Positions 35,833 to 44,943 of a stretch of 64,000 nucleotides of DNA are shown one piece after another. Source of the stretch: RHLJ01 sp963974345 (GTDB lineage Bacteria > Bacteroidota > Rhodothermia > Balneolales > Balneolaceae). The stretch is from positions 86,227-150,226 of the forward strand of contig CAXBBW010000011.1 of the NCBI GenBank assembly GCA_963974345.1. The letters are read 5' to 3'. The notes under the pieces are model-generated. The model searched no databases and was not told the origin of the DNA. It saw only the letters and a program-made list of their open reading frames with translations. Both the position numbers and the translations under genes were made by a program. Position 1 is the stretch's first letter. The number at the start of each line of letters is the position of its first letter.

Positions 35833-37337
35833 TCTAAAACAGGTTTTTTGTGATTTTTTGCAATGCGATAATATACGTTGATCCCACTTAAAGTTACGCC
35901 AGGAATTCCTTGTCCGGGATACGTTGTATCACCAACCAAGTACAACCCTTTAAATGGAGTTTTATTGGGAGTCCAATTTAGCAAGCTTCGTGCCATGCTT
36001 TGAGGGATTCCTCCCACCCTGCCTTTTTTTCGGTATACCCAGTTTTCCCAGCTTACTGGAGTTGCTGTATCTGCAAGTTTTATTTCTGACTCTGCGAAGC
36101 CAGGTAGCTTTTGCTTTAATGTTTCTAAAATAAAATACTGTACTTCTTCTTTATGCATTTTATATTCTTCTTCACTCATCCCAAACCAAGTTTCCGGTGA
36201 AGCGTGACAAGAAATATTTAATGTTCTTTCTCCCTTAGGAGCACGTTCTTCATCTCCCTTTTTTGACATCGAAACAAAGATTGAATGAGAATTTGTAAAT
36301 GGCACTTTTACTCCTTCATCTAAATGCAATTGATGATGAATTCCTAAATCTTCTGGGTAAGAATCTGTGGTCGCAATCCCCATAGTTATTGCTCCCCAAG
36401 CTTTATCAAAGCCTTTTGCCTCCTCTTCAAAGTACCTTTTCATTTCATTTTTGGTGATATCCTTCATATTCCAAATCGGGATGTTTGAAATAACAATAGG
36501 AGCTTTGTACAAATTCTTTTTTTTTGTTTTAATGATGAACTCTTTTCCTTCTTTCGAAATTTCTACTACTGCTTCTTTAGTATGTAAAGAACCTCCCATT
36601 TTTTCTATAAACTTTTTAATTGTGTTGATCATTTGTATTAATCCACCAGGTACATAATAATTAGAATAGTTGGTATAGGTTAATCCAGGAGCACCAAATA
36701 AAAAGGGAGTTTCTTCAGATTTAGCTTGAGCGGTAATCATTAATTGCTCATCAAGAAATTTTAAGAACTTTGGAGAATCTACTCCACACTTTTGAGCCAT
36801 TTGTTTAACTGATTTAAAAGCATACTTCAAAACCCAAACATCTAACGGTGAATTTGAAGTAGCGAGCTTTACCCAATCACCAATAGTTAGTGGAGGAAAA
36901 CTGGGGTTTTTAATTGATACTTTCCAAACTACTTCAGATAGTTTGAACGCTAGGTTCCAAAACTTTTCCTGTCCTTTTCGATTTCCAAATACACGTACTA
37001 CTTCTTCGATCCATTCAAACCGATTTTTATATCTTGTAATAGGTTTGCCTTCAATCCAAACTTTCATTGATGGATTTAGCTCTTCTCGGGAAATTAGGAT
37101 TCCAGTTTCATCTTCTAACTTTTTTAATGGCTGATTCTCATCAAAACCAATTAGTGTAGTTGCACCAGACTCGAACACATATCCTTTTCTCGGATAAGAA
37201 GAACTACAACCTCCTGGATGAAGACCTGCTTCTAATATCAAAACCTTAATACCATCTTTTGCAAGCATTAAGCCAGCGCTCATCCCCCCCATTCCTGAAC
37301 CAATAATTATTACATCGTACTCAGTGTTTATACTCAT
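35829..37337 (-). CDS. Phytoene desaturase/CRTISO-like FAD oxidoreductase
   Basis: A 502-residue flavoprotein. YDVIIIGSGMGGMSAGLMLA is the FAD-binding motif, then LEAGLHPGGCSSSYPRKGY as in carotenoid isomerase and desaturase-like proteins. The C-terminal motif is LYLVGDTTYPGQGIPGVTLSG, typical of CrtI/CRTISO. The residues GGCSSS are closest to the CRTISO/retinol-saturase branch. The substrate could be a carotenoid or other isoprenoid. ispG lies two genes downstream, but no other carotenoid gene is present, so pathway membership is unproved. Divergent from the PhnA-like gene. Confidence 0.85.
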   Translation of the reverse strand: MSINTEYDVIIIGSGMGGMSAGLMLAKDGIKVLILEAGLHPGGCSSSYPRKGYVFESGATTLIGFDENQPLKKLEDETGILISREELNPSMKVWIEGKPITRYKNRFEWIEEVVRVFGNRKGQEKFWNLAFKLSEVVWKVSIKNPSFPPLTIGDWVKLATSNSPLDVWVLKYAFKSVKQMAQKCGVDSPKFLKFLDEQLMITAQAKSEETPFLFGAPGLTYTNYSNYYVPGGLIQMINTIKKFIEKMGGSLHTKEAVVEISKEGKEFIIKTKKKNLYKAPIVISNIPIWNMKDITKNEMKRYFEEEAKGFDKAWGAITMGIATTDSYPEDLGIHHQLHLDEGVKVPFTNSHSIFVSMSKKGDEERAPKGERTLNISCHASPETWFGMSEEEYKMHKEEVQYFILETLKQKLPGFAESEIKLADTATPVSWENWVYRKKGRVGGIPQSMARSLLNWTPNKTPFKGLYLVGDTTYPGQGIPGVTLSGINVYYRIAKNHKKPVLD

Positions 37338-37460
37338 GGGCTAGTAAACATCTAAGATGTTTGAGTCATTCCATGAGATAAATCTATTTTTTTCTTCCAT
37401 TATTAATGAAAGACCTTCATACTTTACCTTATCTAAGTTTAAATATTCAAAAGAAACTAA

Positions 37461-38027
37461 ATGAGCATAGAAGAAGAACTAAGAGAACGTAGTGGATCAC
37501 AATGTGAGTTGTGCGGATCGAATAAGAATCTTACTGTTTTTGATGTACCCCCTAACGAAGATCATTCCATCTTAATTTGCGACGTTTGTAATGATCAAAT
37601 CTCAAATCCTGAAGAAACGGATCCAACGCATTGGAGGTGTTTAAATGATAGTATGTGGAGCACAGTTACAGCAGTTCAAGTAGTTTCTTGGAGAATGCTA
37701 ACTCGACTTCGTGGTGAAGGCTGGCCGCTTGATTTATTAGATATGATGTATTTAGATGAAGAAACGCTTGCTTGGGCAAAAGCTAGTGACACAAATACTG
37801 CTGAACAAGAAATAAAGCATTTGGATAGCAATGGAGAGCAACTTTTAACAGGTGACACTGTGGTTCTTATAAAAGACTTAAATGTTAAAGGAGCAAATTT
37901 CACTGCCAAAAGAGGAACCTCTGTACGAAGAATTTCTTTGGTTCATGATAATCCAGATCATATTGAAGGAAGGGTTGAAGGACAGCAAATTGTAATTCTT
38001 ACAAAATTTGTGAAAAAGTCAGGTTAA
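37461..38027 (+). CDS. PhnA/YjdM-domain protein
   Basis: A 188-residue protein with an N-terminal zinc ribbon (CELCGSN and CDVCNDQ, two CxxC pairs near residues 16-43) and a C-terminal PhnA domain (GDTVVLIKDLNVKGANFTAK, then GQQIVILTKFVKK). It is longer than the roughly 110-residue E. coli YjdM because of a middle helical segment. Despite the name, members have no established part in phosphonate breakdown. Cytoplasmic. It stands alone, divergent from the flavoprotein gene. Confidence 0.85.
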   Translation: MSIEEELRERSGSQCELCGSNKNLTVFDVPPNEDHSILICDVCNDQISNPEETDPTHWRCLNDSMWSTVTAVQVVSWRMLTRLRGEGWPLDLLDMMYLDEETLAWAKASDTNTAEQEIKHLDSNGEQLLTGDTVVLIKDLNVKGANFTAKRGTSVRRISLVHDNPDHIEGRVEGQQIVILTKFVKKSG

Positions 38028-38217
38028 AGGAAGCTAAGCTTACGTAATTTTTTTATTCATTCTCTTGAGTTGTAGTTACACTTCGTTTTTAAACTTCTTC
38101 TGCTTACCTTTAAAATCGCTTTCAACAATAAGATTTTACATACAAATCGAACCATTTTTAAGCAAAAAGCATTACCTCTTTTAAAGCCTTAAATAACTCA
38201 AACCAGGTCTATTTCCA

Positions 38218-41200
38218 TTGAAATCACTTGAAGCCATCTTCGGCCCAAATTCAGCATTAGTAGAAGAACTCTACGAACAGTATAAAAGTAATTCTAACTC
38301 AGTTCCACCGCACTGGAAAAAATACTTTGATGAATTAAACGGGGTTGATCCTGAACAATCTGAAGTTGTTAATACAGCTCCCTCAACATCTCAAGTTAAT
38401 GCATCTACAAATGGCTCTTCTGTTAAAGAAGCTCCAAAAGCTGAAGAAAAAAAAGAAGCTATAGCTCCGAAAAATGCTAACCTCCAAAAAATTAAAGGAG
38501 TAGCCACCAAGATTGTAGAGAATATGGATCTCAGTCTTGACGTACCTACTGCTACTTCTTTGCGCGTTCTTCCCGTAAAAATGATGGTGGAAGACCGTAC
38601 GATTATTAATCGACATCTTATTAAAAGAAATGAACCAAAAGCTTCATTCACTCACTTTATTTGTTGGGCTGTAATTCAAGCGATTAAAGAGTTCCCTACA
38701 ATCAACCATACGTATTTTAAAGATGGTAAAGATCATTTTAGAGTTGTACCTGACCAAGTTAATCTTGGAGTAGCCGTTGATTTACCAAATAAAGATGGTT
38801 CAAGAAATTTAGTAGTCCCAAATATCAAAGGTGTTGACAAGATGAACTTTAAGGAGTTCTTGTACGCTTTTGCAGAACTTGTTGATAAAGCTAGAAATGG
38901 AAAACTACAGATTGACGATTTCCAAGGAACTACTATTAGTATAACTAACCCTGGTACTATTGGTACTGTTTCTTCAGTTCCAAGATTGATGCAGGGACAA
39001 GGAGCGATTATTGCTACTGGTGCAATTGATTATCCTGCCGAATATCAAAATATGTCTCGTGAAGTGCTTAACCAGTTAGGTATTAGTAAAGTGATGACGA
39101 TGACATGTACCTATGATCACCGAGTTATTCAAGGCGCTGAATCTGGTTCTTTCCTACAAAAAGTAAGTAACCTACTTAGTGGGCAATCTGACTTTTATGA
39201 TTCGATTTTCTCAGATCTTGAGATTCCTTATGATCCAATACCTTATGGAGAAGATAATTTCTCAGCTCTCTTTGCTGGTGCTGGAAATACTTTGGAACAT
39301 GATCGTCGAGCGATTGGAGTTTGGAGATTAATAAACATGTACCGCATGCGTGGACATGTTCTTGCAAACGTTGATCCTCTTGAAAAAGAACCAGGGCGTA
39401 ATCCTGAGCTTGACCTCGATTATTATGGACTTTCACTTTGGGATTTAGATCGAGAGTTTTATTGTGGTGGTTTAGGTGGAAAGGAAAAGGCAACACTTCG
39501 TGAAATCATCAAGCTGCTTAGAGATACTTATTGCGAGAATATTGGTGCAGATTATATGCACTTACTTGATTTGGAAGAACGAAGATGGCTTAGAGAACGA
39601 ATGGAGTCTACTGGGAATGAGCCTGATCTAAATAAAGAAGATAAAAAAGAGATTTTGCATAAGCTGAATCAAGCTATGGCGTTCGAAGAATTTCTGCATA
39701 AGAAATACATTGGCCATAAAAGATTCTCATTAGAAGGAAATGATACGCTTATTCCAATGATCCATTTCCTCCTGGAAGACGCAGGAAAAGCAGAGATCGA
39801 GAAAATTTTTATGGGTATGGCTCATCGAGGTCGTTTGAACATCTTGGTGAACATAATGAATAAACCCTACCATCGAGTTTTTGCCGAATTCGAAGGTAAT
39901 GTTGATCCAGATACAATTCAGGGCTCAGGAGATGTAAAGTATCATCTTGGTGCAAAAGGTACTCATAAAACAAAAACTGGTTCGGAAGTTGAAATTGAAT
40001 TAATGCCAAACCCAAGTCATTTAGAAGCTGTTAGCCCTGTAGTTGAAGGTGCCGTAAGAGCCATACAAGATCATCATGAATCGGATGACGCTGAAAGGAA
40101 AATACTTCCGCTTCTTATGCATGGTGATGCAGCTTTTGCAGGACAAGGTGTAGTCGCTGAAACCTTAAATATGTCTCTACTTGAAGGTTATAAAACTGGT
40201 GGTACTATTCATATTATCATCAACAATCAAATTGGTTTTACAACACTTCCTAAAGACGGCCGTTCTACCGAATATGCATCTGATTTAGCTAAGTTAATTT
40301 TGGCACCAATCTTTCATGTTAACGGCGATCGACCAGAAGCAGCCGTTCATGCAGCAAAAATGGCGCTTGAATACCGCCAAAAATTTGGTAAAGATGTAAT
40401 TATTGATCTAATCGGATATCGTAAACATGGGCATAATGAAGGTGATGAGCCTGCATTTACACAGCCTGGAATGTATAAAGAGATTAACGATCATAAAACC
40501 GTTCGAGATCTTTATACTGCTTCTTTGGTGAAAAATAAAGAACTAACGGAAGAAGAAACTCAAGCTATTTTTGATGAGTTCGAAGAATTACTACAAGCAG
40601 CTTTTGAAGACGCTAAGAAATCTCCTAATCTTGAAGTTACAAAAGCACTTATTGATCGTACTGAAAGTGACCAAAAGAAACGGGATGAGTTCCCTGATAC
40701 TACTTACCCTGCTGAAGAATTAAATGACATTGCAGTTAAAATAAATACCGTTCCAAAAGACTTTGACGCTAACCCTAAATTACTTCGTCAACTTGCTAAA
40801 CGAGCTGAAAGTGTTCAGCATAATGAAAAGAAAATTGATTGGGGATTTGCTGAAGCATTAGCATTTGGTTCTCTTCTGAAATCTGGTAAAACCGTTAGAA
40901 TCACTGGTCAAGATGTTGAACGTGGCACGTTTTCGCATCGACATGCTGTATTGCATGGTACTCAAACCGATCAGACTTTTACACCTCTAAACCATCTCGA
41001 AGATGAACAGGGTAAATTTCATGTACACAATAGTTTACTAAGTGAATATGCCGCTCTCGGATTTGAATTTGGTTACAGTTCTAAAAAACGAGATGCTCTA
41101 GTAATTTGGGAGGCTCAATTTGGTGATTTCGCAAATGGAGCTCAAATTATCATTGATCAATTTATTTCTTCTAGTGAAGCAAAATGGGGACAAACTAACT

Positions 41201-41862
41201 CTTTAGTCTTAAATCTCCCTCATGGGTACGAAGGTCAAGGCCCAGAGCACTCTTCTGCAAGACTTGAACGATTCCTACAACTTTGTGCTGAAGATAATAT
41301 GCAGGTGATGAACTTAACTACCCCTGGGCAGTACTATCATATGCTTAGAAAACAAGCTTTAAGTGAGTCAAAAAAACCAGTAGTATTGATGAGTCCTAAG
41401 AGTTTGCTTCGTCATCCATCAGCAACTTCAAATACCGATGATCTTTCAAAAGGCAAGTTTATGCCATTTATCCAAGACTTAGATATGACAGATGCTGAGT
41501 CTGTAAAACGATTAGTTGTTTGCTCTGGTAAAGTATATTACGATTTAATGAAACATCGCGAAGATAACAATATCAATGATGTTGCGATTGCTCGCCTTGA
41601 ACAATTCTACCCATTTCCAGATAAGGATATTAAAGAATACTTGGAAACTCTTAAAAATGTGAAAGATGTTATTTGGTGTCAAGAAGAACCTAAAAATATG
41701 GGCGCCTGGTTCTTTGTAGCATCACGTTTTAGCGAAGTTCTTGGTAAAGGTCAGAAGCTAAGTTTTTCAGGTAGACAGGCATCCGCCTCCCCTGCCGCAG
41801 GGCAAAAGAAAATGCACGATGTGGAACAGGAACGTTTGGTTGAGGATGCTTTAACGATTTAG
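38218..41862 (+). CDS. Fused E2-E1 2-oxoglutarate dehydrogenase (OdhA/Kgd type)
   Basis: A 1214-residue fusion. Residues 1-45 are the E1 N-terminal docking helix (LVEELYEQYKSNS, VPPHWKKYF). After a variable linker, about 85-320 is an E2 succinyltransferase core ending TYDHRVIQGAESGSF, with no lipoyl or peripheral-subunit domain. From about 365 on is the thiamine-diphosphate E1 (MGMAHRGRLNIL, NPSHLEAVSPVVEG, HGDAAFAGQGVVAE, RKHGHNEGDEPAFTQ). This order is that of actinobacterial Kgd/OdhA. It oxidises 2-oxoglutarate in the TCA cycle and needs E2p and E3 partners supplied elsewhere. The predicted start is TTG at 38218. A terminator follows. Confidence 0.95.
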   Translation: MKSLEAIFGPNSALVEELYEQYKSNSNSVPPHWKKYFDELNGVDPEQSEVVNTAPSTSQVNASTNGSSVKEAPKAEEKKEAIAPKNANLQKIKGVATKIVENMDLSLDVPTATSLRVLPVKMMVEDRTIINRHLIKRNEPKASFTHFICWAVIQAIKEFPTINHTYFKDGKDHFRVVPDQVNLGVAVDLPNKDGSRNLVVPNIKGVDKMNFKEFLYAFAELVDKARNGKLQIDDFQGTTISITNPGTIGTVSSVPRLMQGQGAIIATGAIDYPAEYQNMSREVLNQLGISKVMTMTCTYDHRVIQGAESGSFLQKVSNLLSGQSDFYDSIFSDLEIPYDPIPYGEDNFSALFAGAGNTLEHDRRAIGVWRLINMYRMRGHVLANVDPLEKEPGRNPELDLDYYGLSLWDLDREFYCGGLGGKEKATLREIIKLLRDTYCENIGADYMHLLDLEERRWLRERMESTGNEPDLNKEDKKEILHKLNQAMAFEEFLHKKYIGHKRFSLEGNDTLIPMIHFLLEDAGKAEIEKIFMGMAHRGRLNILVNIMNKPYHRVFAEFEGNVDPDTIQGSGDVKYHLGAKGTHKTKTGSEVEIELMPNPSHLEAVSPVVEGAVRAIQDHHESDDAERKILPLLMHGDAAFAGQGVVAETLNMSLLEGYKTGGTIHIIINNQIGFTTLPKDGRSTEYASDLAKLILAPIFHVNGDRPEAAVHAAKMALEYRQKFGKDVIIDLIGYRKHGHNEGDEPAFTQPGMYKEINDHKTVRDLYTASLVKNKELTEEETQAIFDEFEELLQAAFEDAKKSPNLEVTKALIDRTESDQKKRDEFPDTTYPAEELNDIAVKINTVPKDFDANPKLLRQLAKRAESVQHNEKKIDWGFAEALAFGSLLKSGKTVRITGQDVERGTFSHRHAVLHGTQTDQTFTPLNHLEDEQGKFHVHNSLLSEYAALGFEFGYSSKKRDALVIWEAQFGDFANGAQIIIDQFISSSEAKWGQTNSLVLNLPHGYEGQGPEHSSARLERFLQLCAEDNMQVMNLTTPGQYYHMLRKQALSESKKPVVLMSPKSLLRHPSATSNTDDLSKGKFMPFIQDLDMTDAESVKRLVVCSGKVYYDLMKHREDNNINDVAIARLEQFYPFPDKDIKEYLETLKNVKDVIWCQEEPKNMGAWFFVASRFSEVLGKGQKLSFSGRQASASPAAGQKKMHDVEQERLVEDALTI

Positions 41863-41887
41863 GTATTTTTCTTCAGATTTAGATTTT

Positions 41888-41917
41888 AAAGCCGGTATTT
41901 TACATCGGGCTTTTTTT
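41888..41917 (+). terminator. Intrinsic terminator of the oxoglutarate dehydrogenase gene
   Basis: AAAGCC at 41888-41893 pairs with GGCTTT at 41908-41913 and runs into a seven-T tract, 26 bases after the stop codon. Confidence 0.75.
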
Positions 41918-42005
41918 ATTTAATCAAAAAAAATGAAATTCAGAGTATCATAGAAGCCATTTTCTTCTTAATTTAGAATTGATCTAAATAAAAATAAGAA
42001 AATAA

Positions 42006-42971
42006 ATGCTTTCAAAATCTTTAAAACACTCTTACTCTTTTCTAGTTTTATTCCTTTTGATGGGATTAATTAGTACTCATTTACATTCACAAGAAAATTT
42101 TCCTAAAAACCCTGATGTTGGAGTATTAGTACTTGCTCATGGTAGCTTGGATAAAAACTGGAATTCTTCTATTCTTGAAGTTACCGACCCTCTTAAGGAA
42201 GACTATTATGTAGAAATTGCTTGGGGTATGTCTAATGCTTTAAATATGCAACCTGCTATAGATAAACTTCAAGAAATGAAGGTAAATACAATTGTTGTTG
42301 TTCAATTATTCGTTTCTTCATTCAGCCCAATTATTAGACAGAATGAATATCTATTAGGTTTACGTGACTCTTTAGCTGACTCACCAATGCCTATGATGAT
42401 TCATGATATGGTTAACCATAAAATGACTATGAAAATGCCCGAGAATCTTCAACCTCTTAATATAGATCCAGACATTGAAGTTATTCTTACTGATCCACTT
42501 GACGATCACCCTTTGGTTGCAGAGATACTAATGGATCGAATTCAAAAATTGAGTGTAGACCCTAGCAAGGAAACCGTTTTATTAGTCGCTCATGGACCTA
42601 ATAGTGAATCCGATAATGATAACTGGATTAGAACTAGCGAAAGCCTTGCTAATCAACTTAGTAAGCTTCAAAACAAAAATGGAGAATCATTTGCCGATAT
42701 AGTTTCAATGACTGTAAGAGATGATGCTGATGAAGAAGTCCATGAAAAAGCAAAACAAGAATTTCGTTCAAAAGTGATTGAAGCGAATACGAAAGGAGAT
42801 GCTTTTGTTATCCCTTTATTATTATCTCAAGGTGGGGTTGAGAAAAAATATTTATCTAGGTTAGAAGGTCTCAATTATAAATGGACTGGAGAAACTCTTC
42901 TCCCTCATTATAATATTGCTCGATTCATACAGATTTCTATTGAAAACGCGCTTAATTATAGTGTTAACTAG
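42006..42971 (+). CDS. Exported tandem CbiX-like (chelatase-fold) protein
   Basis: A 321-residue protein with a signal peptide (LMGLISTHLHSQ). Two chelatase-fold repeats follow. The first (about 35-150) has VLVLAHGSLDKNWN and VVVQLFVSSFSP; the second (about 185-315) has VLLVAHGPNSESDNDNW. The paired AHG histidines correspond to the metal-binding site of CbiX/SirB sirohydrochlorin chelatases. Those normally work in the cytoplasm; export argues for metal or tetrapyrrole handling in the periplasm. No cobalamin or haem gene is adjacent. Monocistronic by spacing. Confidence 0.8.
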   Translation: MLSKSLKHSYSFLVLFLLMGLISTHLHSQENFPKNPDVGVLVLAHGSLDKNWNSSILEVTDPLKEDYYVEIAWGMSNALNMQPAIDKLQEMKVNTIVVVQLFVSSFSPIIRQNEYLLGLRDSLADSPMPMMIHDMVNHKMTMKMPENLQPLNIDPDIEVILTDPLDDHPLVAEILMDRIQKLSVDPSKETVLLVAHGPNSESDNDNWIRTSESLANQLSKLQNKNGESFADIVSMTVRDDADEEVHEKAKQEFRSKVIEANTKGDAFVIPLLLSQGGVEKKYLSRLEGLNYKWTGETLLPHYNIARFIQISIENALNYSVN

Positions 42972-43004
42972 CTTACATTTTCTAACTAATCGAAATTAAT
43001 AAAA

Positions 43005-44021
43005 TCAATCAATAGAACATCCGCCGGTGAATCCATCAGCATTAAACTTAGTAGTAAAACTACCAAACATATCTTCATAAAGAGCTCTAAGTTCAATAGT
43101 ATGCTCACCTGACCTTTTTGGGGTACAATATTCCAATACATAGAAAGATTTAGATTCACTTTCTACCTTCTGGGCTACTGCTAAAAAACTTGTATTTAAA
43201 TCAAATGAATTTGCTGCAAGCTCAAAGCCGTCTCTACCAAAATACTTAAGAATTCCCTCATCAATTTCATCACCAAGTCCAATAGTAAATACAGCATTGT
43301 CTTTACCTGCATTTTTTACTGCATTCTGCGCATCTCTGGTTGATACTCTACTTGCCTGATCTGTTCCATCCGTAAATATAACTAAAGAGCCAGCCGCTGA
43401 TATGTCTGGGTCCAATCGAGCTTCGGTAAGTCTTGAATTCATAATCGACAAGCCTTGTACAACTGCACCATTCAAATTAGTGGAATTATCTGAACTAATT
43501 GACTCATTTATAGAATCTATACCAGATGTTAAAGAATCCCTATTTGTTGTAAATGGTACTAATATGTGAACGTCTTCTTCTCCATCAAACCAATAAACGG
43601 CCATTTCTTTAGATCCGAATGTCTCATCAGATTCTTGAGGCATAACTGAGTTTATAAAGGAATTGGCAGCACTTTTTACACTTGGAAGCTCAGATTCATT
43701 TAGTACACTTCCACTTAAATCTAGGAGCAAAATAGATGAAAATAAAAATTCCCCTTCTTCTCTTTGAATTTCCGCTAATGATTCTGATCTAGATATAATC
43801 AATTTATCTTCATAAATCTCAAAATCAGCGGGTTCTAAAGATTCAAATAAATGGTCTTCTCCCAGATCAATTTTAAAAAATAATCGAACTTTAGCTGGTG
43901 CTTCAGCTTTAGATTCAATCAGCTCCATTTCAAATCGATTGCTATCGTTATCCTTACCACAAGCCATAAGTGTAGTTGCAATAATGCAAAGAAGAATTAG
44001 TTTTGGAAGAATTGACTTCAT
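43005..44021 (-). CDS. von Willebrand factor A-domain lipoprotein
   Basis: A 338-residue lipoprotein (lipobox TLMAC, Cys21). The VWA domain spans about 90-290. Its metal-ion-dependent adhesion site begins LLLDLSGSVLNESE (DxSxS) and continues with NGAVVQGL and LVIFTDGTDQ (the Thr and Asp positions). Such domains bind proteins through a bridging metal ion. The C-terminus reads YCTPKRSGEHTIELRA, a beta-rich segment. The ligand is unknown. It converges on the CbiX gene with 33 bases between stops. Confidence 0.85.
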   Translation of the reverse strand: MKSILPKLILLCIIATTLMACGKDNDSNRFEMELIESKAEAPAKVRLFFKIDLGEDHLFESLEPADFEIYEDKLIISRSESLAEIQREEGEFLFSSILLLDLSGSVLNESELPSVKSAANSFINSVMPQESDETFGSKEMAVYWFDGEEDVHILVPFTTNRDSLTSGIDSINESISSDNSTNLNGAVVQGLSIMNSRLTEARLDPDISAAGSLVIFTDGTDQASRVSTRDAQNAVKNAGKDNAVFTIGLGDEIDEGILKYFGRDGFELAANSFDLNTSFLAVAQKVESESKSFYVLEYCTPKRSGEHTIELRALYEDMFGSFTTKFNADGFTGGCSID

Positions 44022-44174
44022 GTTCTTTTTGGTTGATTTGAATATTTTTATCTAAAATATCGAATTTAATGCTCTATACCCACAAAAATAGAGCCCTAAA
44101 TAAGTTCTTTTCGAAGTTTTAGACGTTTATTAAATCATTTAGTTTTCGGAAAATTGATTTTATACATGAAAATT

Positions 44175-44748
44175 AAAATGGTGTAAAGAGCTACTATCCA
44201 AAATATAAATCTGATTGGAAAAAGTGGATGGTACTTAATCAAAAAAGAGAGAAATCGGTTTGGGTGATTTTCTTTAAAAAAGAAAGTAACAAGCCTTCCA
44301 TCTCATAGTCTGAAGCAGTTGATGAGGCCTTATGCTTTGGATGGATCGACTGTAAACCAAATAAACGCGATAATGAGAGTTATTATCGGTATTTCTCTCA
44401 AAGAAATCCTACTAATAACTGGAGTAAGATCAACAAAGATAAAATACAAGCTTTAATAGATACTAACCGTCTTGCACCAGCTGGGTTAGAAATGGTAAGA
44501 ATAGCCCAAGAAAATGGGACTTGGTCTGCACTCAATAATGTAGATAATTTAATCGTACCTGAAGATCTCCAAAATGTATTTGATAAAATCTGACAGCCTT
44601 CCAATTCTGTGAGTCCTTCCCACCCTCCCCCAAAAAAATAATCCTCGAATGGGTTTTAAATGCTAAATGTGAAGAAACCAGAACGAAAAGAATTGTTGAA
44701 ACAGTAGAAAAAGCTGAGCGAAATATTCGAGAAAATCATTGGCGGTAA
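44175..44748 (+). pseudogene. Decayed YdeI/OmpD-associated-family gene
   Basis: Conceptual translation gives a recognisable YdeI-family protein in pieces: SYYPKYKSDWK, then KREKSVWVIFFKKESNKPSI, SEAVDEALCFGWIDCKPNKR, YFSQRNPTNNWSKINKDKI, LAPAGLEMVRIAQENGTWSA and ILEWVLNAKCEETRTKRIVE. It is broken three times. An extra A in the run near 44219-44224 shifts frame, a TAG at 44307-44309 replaces the Tyr expected in SISYSEAV, and a base is missing from the A run at 44585-44588. The homopolymer sites could be sequencing errors, but the TAG is not in a run. About 150 bases on its left and 195 on its right hold no gene I can see. Confidence 0.8.
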
Positions 44749-44943
44749 TAAAATTCATTTGATTAAAATACCTTCAATTGGGTATATCGATTTTACCTAA
44801 AAATGAATAGTGTTAGTTAGTTATTCTATATATGTGATTAATTAAAAGGCAACAGAGTTGAAAAGCTTTCTTAAAAACTAAACCAGGGGTTGCGGGTTTG
44901 GGGTTTTATATTCATTTTTTAGCAAAAAAAATACTCAGGGTAC
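44749..44943. other. AT-rich spacer without recognisable genes
   Basis: Sequence between the YdeI-family remnant and the M23 peptidase gene. It contains AT-rich stretches, a G-rich GGGGTTGCGGGTTTGGGG patch at about 44886-44903 and no coding signal. It presumably holds the promoter of the peptidase gene. Confidence 0.4.

Noticed and set aside
44398..44604. 68-residue minus-strand open frame
   Set aside because: It is antisense to the YdeI-family remnant, whose plus-strand translation matches a known family; the minus frame has no recognisable content.
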